The notes beneath the pieces are model-generated. The model saw nothing but the letters and a program-made list of their open reading frames with translations, had not been told where the DNA came from and made no database searches. A stretch of DNA of 64,000 nucleotides from Chloroflexota bacterium. Its GTDB lineage: Bacteria > Chloroflexota > Anaerolineae > Anaerolineales > Villigracilaceae. Every line of letters begins with the position of its first letter. Position 1 is the stretch's first letter. Positions 57,859-64,000 of the stretch are shown here, one piece after another. The stretch covers positions 295,787-359,786 of the forward strand of contig JACPVF010000011.1 of the NCBI GenBank assembly GCA_016191845.1. The letters are read 5' to 3'. The translations under genes were made by a program, and so were the position numbers.

Positions 57859-60800
57859 CTATATAAACAAACGATAATCATAAGAGGTCGGACCAAATCT
57901 TTGCAGGAGGGAACCGATGCGCGCTATTTGACGTGATGATTGTATTGTTGCAGGTAGTTGAGAGTACATATCAGCAGAATTCCAATCCATTTTCGAAAGT
58001 GCCAGTATCTCATTTCCAATTGTTACGATATCCGAGTTTCCAGCGTAGCGTGTCACTCTTATCGGCGTGGGTATTCGCCTCTTACCTTTGAAATACTTTA
58101 ATTTAGGATTCACTGCATCTGTTACGCCATGAACCCATAGTAACGCAGAATAATCATCAATCTTGAGCGCAGTCCCCCTTCTAATTGGAAATCTATCATC
58201 ATCAAACTTTCCGTCAGCGAGGCGAATTGAAGATACGTAACGCAAGGCTGAATCGTAATTTATTTCCAGCATTTCAACTGAGTTAATTCCACTTAATCCA
58301 GCTCTCAAACCTTCCATTTCTTCTTTTCGGAAATATGTTTGTTTATGAAGCACAACACGCCTCGGCAGTTTCATGCTGCTTTCATAGAATAATTGCCTAA
58401 CAGTTTCGCCTAGTCGTCTGGAATCTTCATATGACATAAAAGGATTTCCACGAATTAATATTGGCTCTTGAATAGGACTCAATCGATATCTCAATCCCTC
58501 GCCGTGTGAATTATAAATATGTCCGCATCCCAAAACAACATTCTTGCCTCGCTCCTGATTTTCTCTAACACTGAAACCTAAGCCAACATATGCTGTATCA
58601 GTATCCAATCCATCAATCACCCAAGGAGTTCGCATTGATTTGGCATAAATTGCCACAGACAGCCACCACCAAATTCGACATTGATAGCTATTACTTAATG
58701 TGTCTTCTTCGATGAACTGTGTTGCTACACCTTTCTGCACGCTGTAAGCTTTTACAAAGTCATGTAAATCAAAGCTGTCATCCTGGTCTTGATATTGGCG
58801 GAATCGTTTCCATCGTGCTGGTATGTAAAGGAGTATGACGTGTGGCTTACTAGAAGCGCTCAGTGAGTCTATAGATGTAGTAAGAATCCGAGCAAGTTCT
58901 CTTGTGCCAGCTTTATCATCCAGTGTCTTGTCAATTTCCGATATGGTTATCCAGTCAGCATCACTAGGTTGAGGTAAGCGTAATGGCAGTCCAAACGCAT
59001 TGCTAAAACTAGGGTATTCGATTAAGTAGTCTTGTTCGGTGGATGCCGGTTTTTGCGAGTATTGCCCTCGGGTAAGAAAGCCCAAGAATTTAGCCCCGTC
59101 GTTCTCAGGACAAACAACACCAATATTAATACCTGGGGAAAATCCCTGTGAAGTCAATGAAAAATCATAGGGGCGATTTGATATTATCCCCCTAAGTGGA
59201 TGAGTATCTTTTACATATCCTGAAGATTGACGATTGGAAAATAGTAGAGCTGGCTCGGAAAGTAAAACCCCTCTTTGTTTGGCAATTCTAGGCGGATCAA
59301 AAGTACCTGAACCAGTAACAGATTTAATACCTCCAAAAATAGGAACACGACGAATTTTAAATTCAAAGTGCGAACCACTCTTTAGGGGAAATTCATATTC
59401 AGTAAAGCTATCATTCTTGTCGGCTTCAGGGAAAATCCTCTTCCTCCAATCATCCAAGGCAGCGTTAAACTCCTTATTATGTTGATAGCCAAGGATTTCA
59501 TTTTTCACTTGATTCCTTATTATTTTTGGAATTTCTTTACCACTTTGGTCGCTCAAATGTAAAGATGGTTTAAGCACCAAATACATATATCCCGCCATCT
59601 TGCGCAAAGCCAATATCACAGACGGATACACATCACAAATATAGGCATCGATTCTTTTTACCTGCTGACTATTGTTTATCCAAATTTCGTCGCGTCCGTC
59701 TGTTTCCAATAGATGCGTTTGGGCTATTGAAAAAGTGAGGGATCTTCGTAGTAAAGAGACAACGACGCCATCTTCATACTTGAGGTCAGCCTCGCTAATG
59801 GGTATCCTTTGAACCTGTTCAATTCCATATTCTTGAAATGCAGATTTAATTTCGTCCAAGATACCTAAGCAAAGAACCTTACCTTTGAAGGGAACAGCGC
59901 AAATTCTCCCTTTCTTTGAAATATCATTCAGCCATTTCCAAGCTTTACCATCCGGCCATTTTTTCAAACTTAGCTCAATTAAATCTTTGGGGCATATTAT
60001 TTCGAAGGCATTACTTTTGAGCAATCCGATAATTTTTCCGTCGTCCAATTTAAATGGTGTCTTTTCAGGATCTTTAACACCTTCTGCCATTAGCGCTTTC
60101 GCGCGTGTTAGAAATTCATTCTCCAAACAAAATGATGAAAGTCTTTGCATTAAGTCGTCAAACCCGTAAGTCGGAACAAAGAAAGCATTGTGTCCGTTAC
60201 TTCTGGCGTACTCAATGAGTTCCAATACATTAGGAGGAATTTCATCTCCATAACCACACCAATACAATGCACCAGCTCCCCGCTGAGAGTATGCTTCTTG
60301 GAAAGTATCCATAACCGACTTGTCGCGACCGCTATAGCCGCATACAACAAAAGGTTGACTTCGCATATAAGATATCAAACCGGATCGTATGCTTTTTTCC
60401 TGCTCCTGCAACTCTTGTTCCGTATTTTTCAACAAATCGTACCGATAGTCCCCGTGCATGGAAACGCTAAGCAGCTGCCCTTTCTGAGGAGCAGAGCCTA
60501 ATCTATTTTGTGAATCTATACCCACTTCCAATGATGTTACACGGAACCCTGCAGCTGTTTTTGCAACTAATCCATCAAAGTTTGTTGTCCATGCAGAACG
60601 TAAAAAATCCGCCTCAGCCAACAAGCACAATAGTTTATATCCAATGAATGGTGATGCTCTTCTGACGGTTTCTTCAAAAAATATTCTTCGGCTCTCTTTA
60701 ATTGGATAGCACTTTTCAATGTAGTAGCTGTATTCTTCAGGTGAATCAATAGCCGGGTACCCACCGCGATCATCAAACCATTTTTGCAATCTCTCTCGAA

Positions 60801-61005
60801 CTTTAGGAAGACTTAATTCACTAAACTGATCTTCCAACCCTGGATTATTGGAAAGAAATATTCTCCGTTTCCACTCCCAAACCAATGTACCTACAGCGGG
60901 TAGTCCTGATGTGACAGACACTCCTGCTCCAAGAAAGAAATTATGAGGGGTCTTTTGATTCACCCCTACTGTCCTAATAAATGCATCTAGTTCCAAGATG
61001 ACCAT
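57859..61005 (-). CDS. Single-chain SIR2-APAZ-Argonaute defence protein (SPARSA type)
   Basis: 1048 residues from the ATG at 61005 with a perfect AGGAGGT before it. Residues ~15-290 form a SIR2 NAD-hydrolase domain: 'FFLGAGVSVTSGLP' (26-36), 'TTNFDG' (140-145), catalytic H184 in 'SMHGDYR' and 'VCGYSGRDKS' (221-230). Residues ~310-620 have the position and build of APAZ. MID covers ~720-795 ('VILLYIPARWKRFRQ', 'WWWLSVAIYAKSMRTPW') and PIWI ~797-1048 ('AYVGLGFSV', 'PRRVVLHKQTYFRKEE', end RLFI). There is no PAZ and no clear DEDX tetrad, so it is a short, catalytically dead pAgo. Guide-directed NAD depletion on invasion is known for split homologues. AT-rich and probably acquired. Confidence 0.88.
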   Translation of the reverse strand: MVILELDAFIRTVGVNQKTPHNFFLGAGVSVTSGLPAVGTLVWEWKRRIFLSNNPGLEDQFSELSLPKVRERLQKWFDDRGGYPAIDSPEEYSYYIEKCYPIKESRRIFFEETVRRASPFIGYKLLCLLAEADFLRSAWTTNFDGLVAKTAAGFRVTSLEVGIDSQNRLGSAPQKGQLLSVSMHGDYRYDLLKNTEQELQEQEKSIRSGLISYMRSQPFVVCGYSGRDKSVMDTFQEAYSQRGAGALYWCGYGDEIPPNVLELIEYARSNGHNAFFVPTYGFDDLMQRLSSFCLENEFLTRAKALMAEGVKDPEKTPFKLDDGKIIGLLKSNAFEIICPKDLIELSLKKWPDGKAWKWLNDISKKGRICAVPFKGKVLCLGILDEIKSAFQEYGIEQVQRIPISEADLKYEDGVVVSLLRRSLTFSIAQTHLLETDGRDEIWINNSQQVKRIDAYICDVYPSVILALRKMAGYMYLVLKPSLHLSDQSGKEIPKIIRNQVKNEILGYQHNKEFNAALDDWRKRIFPEADKNDSFTEYEFPLKSGSHFEFKIRRVPIFGGIKSVTGSGTFDPPRIAKQRGVLLSEPALLFSNRQSSGYVKDTHPLRGIISNRPYDFSLTSQGFSPGINIGVVCPENDGAKFLGFLTRGQYSQKPASTEQDYLIEYPSFSNAFGLPLRLPQPSDADWITISEIDKTLDDKAGTRELARILTTSIDSLSASSKPHVILLYIPARWKRFRQYQDQDDSFDLHDFVKAYSVQKGVATQFIEEDTLSNSYQCRIWWWLSVAIYAKSMRTPWVIDGLDTDTAYVGLGFSVRENQERGKNVVLGCGHIYNSHGEGLRYRLSPIQEPILIRGNPFMSYEDSRRLGETVRQLFYESSMKLPRRVVLHKQTYFRKEEMEGLRAGLSGINSVEMLEINYDSALRYVSSIRLADGKFDDDRFPIRRGTALKIDDYSALLWVHGVTDAVNPKLKYFKGKRRIPTPIRVTRYAGNSDIVTIGNEILALSKMDWNSADMYSQLPATIQSSRQIARIGSLLQRFGPTSYDYRLFI

Positions 61006-61122
61006 CTTTAACCTCCTAATAAAAAAGCAACAGATATTTGTTTCGGGACTATTTGTAATTCCCATCAAGTATACAAGATAATTAGGCTGTCTCCGTAAAT
61101 GCGAATTTATGTTAAATAAAAA

Positions 61123-61142
61123 ACCGCCGGATTAGCGGCGGC
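61123..61142 (-). terminator. Small terminator before the defence gene
   Basis: CCGCCG / CGGCGG hairpin, followed on the minus strand by a long T-run (GGTTTTTTATTT). It ends the operon of the secreted Ig-like protein. Confidence 0.75.
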
Positions 61143-61204
61143 TAGAAATACTTAACCAGTTTACAAAAGCAACACTACCATAATAATTGATCAGATCGTT
61201 TGCT

Positions 61205-61753
61205 TTATGTTAATTGATATGCCCAAACAGAATTTGCTTCTCCAAGGGGTTGACCAGAAATTTCCTTCCAAGCCAAGGGCAGTTCCAAATCAAAGAACAT
61301 CCCGCAATTTAATACTGAAAATTCATGAAACTTCGCGTTGCGTGGCAGAATCAACAAAGGGTTCTTTTCCACGAAACGAGATAACCTACCTTGTTTTGAG
61401 CCTTTGAATGCAAGTATTTCCTTTTGAGAATGTACGCTGAATACAAATTTCATGCTAGTATCTTCGGATATAAACATCAATGCTCGGGGTTCATCTAAAA
61501 CCTCAAGAAACTGTAATCTAGGGTCATACCCTAAAGCCTTAACTGCGAGATTATTGAACCATTCCAGGGGATTGGCAACCGATACACTCCGTGACACCTT
61601 CTCTCGTTTGATCGTCAAATCCTGGACAGCCCAAAGCACGACCTGTTCCCTCAATCCATCAATTGCCTTCCTCTGACGTTCATTCCCCATGCTGATCAAA
61701 GCCCCGAAGAAGATCACGGCGGATGCCACTACAATTGCAAGAATTATTTCCAT
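61205..61753 (-). CDS. Membrane-anchored protein of unknown function
   Basis: 182 residues with an N-terminal helix (~3-22) and a cytosolic or outer domain of mixed alpha/beta with no motif I recognise ('GYDPRLQFLEVLDEPRALMF' is a typical part). It lies 17 bp after the secreted Ig-like protein in the same operon and ends before the terminator. Confidence 0.55.
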   Translation of the reverse strand: MEIILAIVVASAVIFFGALISMGNERQRKAIDGLREQVVLWAVQDLTIKREKVSRSVSVANPLEWFNNLAVKALGYDPRLQFLEVLDEPRALMFISEDTSMKFVFSVHSQKEILAFKGSKQGRLSRFVEKNPLLILPRNAKFHEFSVLNCGMFFDLELPLAWKEISGQPLGEANSVWAYQLT

Positions 61754-61770
61754 TTTTCTTTTCCTTTTCG

Positions 61771-63891
61771 TTATTTGTTATTAATAGATTCGTCTTTTGA
61801 GCGTTCAGACATGTTCCTGAACGTGTCACCCAACCGTTCCAATGCTCTGGGACGAGAATCCACCAGACTGGCAGAGGCGATCACCATGAACAATCCCAGC
61901 AACCCAATGATCTGCCAAAGTGGGAGGAAAGATTGAACTGGTTCAGGGATTTCTTCTGGAATTGGTGTGGCGAATACCAAAGTCGGCTTTGGTAGTATTC
62001 GCGTTGCCACTGGCGTTATCGAAGGCATCAAAGTGCTGGACGCTGTTGGGGATGGAGTTAGTGTGGCGGTCGATGTTGCCACCTCAGGGATCACGATCCT
62101 GCCCGTATCCTGTCCACATAATCCATTCACATCACATGCCACTGCCAGAACTGGGTATTCCCCAGCAGATGCCAACATCCAATTCCCAAATCGACGATCC
62201 CATTTCACGATATAGGAATTCTTGCCGGGATCAAAGTCCAACACCAACTCCTTCCAACGCTTTTGGGGATCACGGATGGTTACCTGGATGCTGGCAATCG
62301 GAAAGTGATTGGGGGAAACCTTCAGCGTTCCGGTTTCCCAAATCCACCACCGTTCTGTGATGGACACGGCGGGCGGCGCATTGTCAACAGTCACCGCAAC
62401 TGAAACCACATCGCCAACATTGCCGGCACGATCCCTGCCGCGCATCTGGATGGTGTATTCGCCATTTGGCACTTCGCCAGAATGCCAGTTGTAAGACCAG
62501 CCATCTCCTGCACTCATCGAGATTGCCTGCCAGGTGTTTCCTCCATCAACCGAAACTTCACCACCCTCTGGACCGGACATACCGTCCACTAGACTTCCAC
62601 TGAAGGGCACATTACCCTGCACAACCTCACCATTGAAATGGGATGTGATTTGAGCGACCGGAGGAACCGTGTCTATACGGATTACTCTGGATGCTGTCAC
62701 TTCATTTCCAGCCACATCCCTGGCATATATCAGGACAGCATGTGACCCATCTGTGAAGTGCATGGGTGGAGTGACCCAACTTGCGCCACCATCGGTGCTT
62801 GTCAATAGAAATGCGAGTCCCGATATCGCATCGGTCGCCGTTGCAGATAGATCCACCTCTGATACATGCCATCCGTTCCTGCCGCCCACAGGCGGAAGGC
62901 TGACTTCGAGATCAGGCGGAGTTCCATCCCGTTCCCAGGTGGACAAACCACTGGTGGTTCGCCCACTGGTGGATATCACAGTGTAATTGGCAGTCCCTGT
63001 GCCTTCCGGCAGAGGCAGATCACAGGAACTTCCGCAGGTAAATGGGTCCCCATTCAAATCACCGGTGATTGTCACGTCAAACCCCTGTGGATCACGGGCA
63101 GTGAGTTCCAGAGTCTCATTCCCTCGGCACCAACCGGCATCGCCCCACAGATCGCAAGCCACAACTCCTGTAATTTGCGGCGGCAGCGGCGTCGGTGTGG
63201 GCGATGGGGTATTGGTATAGGTCGCCGTGGGCGTATACGTCATGGTCGGCGTGAAGGTCAACGTCGGCGTCAGACTGGGTGTAAAGGTTGCTGTCGGCGT
63301 TCGAGTTATGGTCGGTGTGAACGTGGGTGTCCGCGACGAGGTGGGTGTGGCAGTGGACGGTGGACCGATGTATTCCACGTCGATGGAACGAAAATCCACA
63401 TAGCCGCCGGAAGCGGTCAGGGACCAGGAACGACAGCCAGCTGGAACAGCAATAGCCATACTCACAAACCCTGGGAGTCCAGAGCCTGTCTGCAAGTACC
63501 ATGTATCCACAGAGGAACATGCCCGCAACACGGCATTGCCCACACTTGAGTCAGGCGTAAAGCCGACCATGATCTCGAAGTATGAAACATCACGGTCAAA
63601 GGATCCGCTGGCAACGCCGCCATTGCCCAGCCGCGTGACCCACTCGGAACAATTGGAACCACAAAATGTTCCACCTTCCTCGGGTGGAAGCGAGGATCCA
63701 TCGCGATGGGTGATGTACACATACTGGGCAGAACCACTCCAGTCGATGTACCCGGAATTATGCGCCTGATCATAGGTTCTTCCCTCCGGCAATGAATACG
63801 CCGCCAGAGGCGCTGCATGGGTGGACGCGGATGTCCACAAAAAGAGAATGGGAAGGAATAGGATTATCCCAATCCATTGATAACGCTTCAT
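61771..63891 (-). CDS. Secreted multi-domain protein with Thr-Pro linker and Ig-like domains
   Basis: 706 residues. Signal peptide (~1-27), an N-terminal domain with conserved Cys ('FCGSNCSEWVTRLGN'), a linker of about 60 residues made of TPT/TFTPT repeats, then Ig-like domains with 'TVPPVAQITSHFNGEVVQGNV' (in part) and 'TVDNAPPAVSITERW', and a C-terminal transmembrane helix (~665-685) before a basic tail. This style is typical of Chloroflexota surface proteins. Probably structural or adhesive. Confidence 0.8.
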   Translation of the reverse strand: MKRYQWIGIILFLPILFLWTSASTHAAPLAAYSLPEGRTYDQAHNSGYIDWSGSAQYVYITHRDGSSLPPEEGGTFCGSNCSEWVTRLGNGGVASGSFDRDVSYFEIMVGFTPDSSVGNAVLRACSSVDTWYLQTGSGLPGFVSMAIAVPAGCRSWSLTASGGYVDFRSIDVEYIGPPSTATPTSSRTPTFTPTITRTPTATFTPSLTPTLTFTPTMTYTPTATYTNTPSPTPTPLPPQITGVVACDLWGDAGWCRGNETLELTARDPQGFDVTITGDLNGDPFTCGSSCDLPLPEGTGTANYTVISTSGRTTSGLSTWERDGTPPDLEVSLPPVGGRNGWHVSEVDLSATATDAISGLAFLLTSTDGGASWVTPPMHFTDGSHAVLIYARDVAGNEVTASRVIRIDTVPPVAQITSHFNGEVVQGNVPFSGSLVDGMSGPEGGEVSVDGGNTWQAISMSAGDGWSYNWHSGEVPNGEYTIQMRGRDRAGNVGDVVSVAVTVDNAPPAVSITERWWIWETGTLKVSPNHFPIASIQVTIRDPQKRWKELVLDFDPGKNSYIVKWDRRFGNWMLASAGEYPVLAVACDVNGLCGQDTGRIVIPEVATSTATLTPSPTASSTLMPSITPVATRILPKPTLVFATPIPEEIPEPVQSFLPLWQIIGLLGLFMVIASASLVDSRPRALERLGDTFRNMSERSKDESINNK

Positions 63892-63900
63892 AACTAACTC

Positions 63901-64000
63901 CTAATATTCCTGGAAATCCCGGATGCCGAGATGGAACAGGAAGAACAACAAAATCACCAACGCCAGAAGCACAAGACAGGCGATCATGAACACCTGGAGC
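63901..64000 (-). CDS. C-terminal end of a membrane protein (partial)
   Basis: The frame is open from the window edge to TAG at 63901 and encodes 32-33 residues: a hydrophobic helix (FMIACLVLLALVILLFFLF) and a short tail. It is upstream of the secreted Ig-like gene with a 9-bp gap, so it is in the same operon. Nothing more can be said. Confidence 0.6.
   Translation of the reverse strand, partial: LQVFMIACLVLLALVILLFFLFHLGIRDFQEY

Noticed and set aside
1..64000. CRISPR arrays, tRNA or rRNA genes, transposases or integrases
   Set aside because: No regularly spaced repeats, no cloverleaf-like sequence I could recognise, and no transposase or recombinase motif in any frame. The island-like look rests on composition and remnants only.

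Overview
The window looks like a chromosome segment of a Chloroflexota bacterium, probably class Anaerolineae. This is inferred from gene style: a secreted protein with Thr-Pro repeat linkers and Ig-like domains, a malic enzyme-phosphotransacetylase fusion, PMT-type membrane glycosyltransferases, DUF3105, DUF2085 and PCYCGCG-type proteins. No rRNA or tRNA gene is present to confirm it.

Layout. (1) 1-13.1 kb is GC-rich housekeeping DNA: the end of obg, malic enzyme-PTA, a glycosyltransferase/methyltransferase operon, a possible structured RNA ahead of recX, recX-rny, and a five-gene minus-strand operon (phospholipase-like, alpha/beta hydrolase, MFS, MBL hydrolase, 'quinate dehydrogenase'-like). 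(2) 13.1-16.3 kb is a patch with an intact tag gene beside a tag remnant, and an LmrA/YxaF-like TetR repressor divergent from an NmrA-type reductase over a recognisable operator. (3) 16.3-51.2 kb is a large accessory block for copper/heavy metals, thiol redox and periplasmic electron transfer. It holds a multicopper oxidase, a copper P1B-ATPase with an N-terminal YHS domain, a second P1B-ATPase with a CmtR-like ArsR repressor, four free-standing YHS proteins, two HMA proteins, two CuA-type cupredoxins (one fused to cytochrome c), two NapH/NosR-like polyferredoxins, FixH/YtkA-like proteins, CcdA/DsbA/rhodanese/TlpA proteins, an FTR1 permease and two two-component systems. (4) 51.3-57.3 kb is an eight-gene minus-strand operon of mostly membrane proteins (UbiA prenyltransferase, flavodoxin, orphan E2-type acyltransferase) behind an apparent attenuator. 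(5) 57.5-64 kb has a second tag remnant, an AT-rich single-chain SIR2-APAZ-Argonaute defence protein and a secreted Ig-like protein operon.

Main discoveries. An 18-bp palindrome (consensus ATAGGCA-N4-TGCCTAT) recurs about a dozen times across 19-50 kb. At nine copies it is followed at exactly the same distance, 17 bp past the palindrome, by TGCGCT or a close variant. This defines a regulon joining the redox/copper genes. The NarL/NreC-type two-component pair at 24.3-26.7 kb is the best candidate regulator. Several copies share an arm with, or adjoin, transcription terminators. A DUF1573-like protein at 44.5 kb has an in-frame UGA directly after a Cys codon, followed by a SECIS-like hairpin and a well-conserved C-terminus, so it is a probable selenoprotein. 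The CcdA-like protein at 26.8 kb has the segment that is normally its first helix at the C-terminus, a circular permutation. The SIR2-pAgo gene is a fused SPARSA-type system.

How the genes work together (inference). CopA, the multicopper oxidase, the cupredoxins and the HMA/YHS proteins would export, oxidise and traffic copper. CcdA, DsbA, TlpA and rhodanese would manage periplasmic thiols. The polyferredoxin, CuA and CuA-cytochrome c modules would move electrons between the membrane and periplasmic acceptors. No terminal reductase such as NosZ is seen, so the acceptor is unknown.
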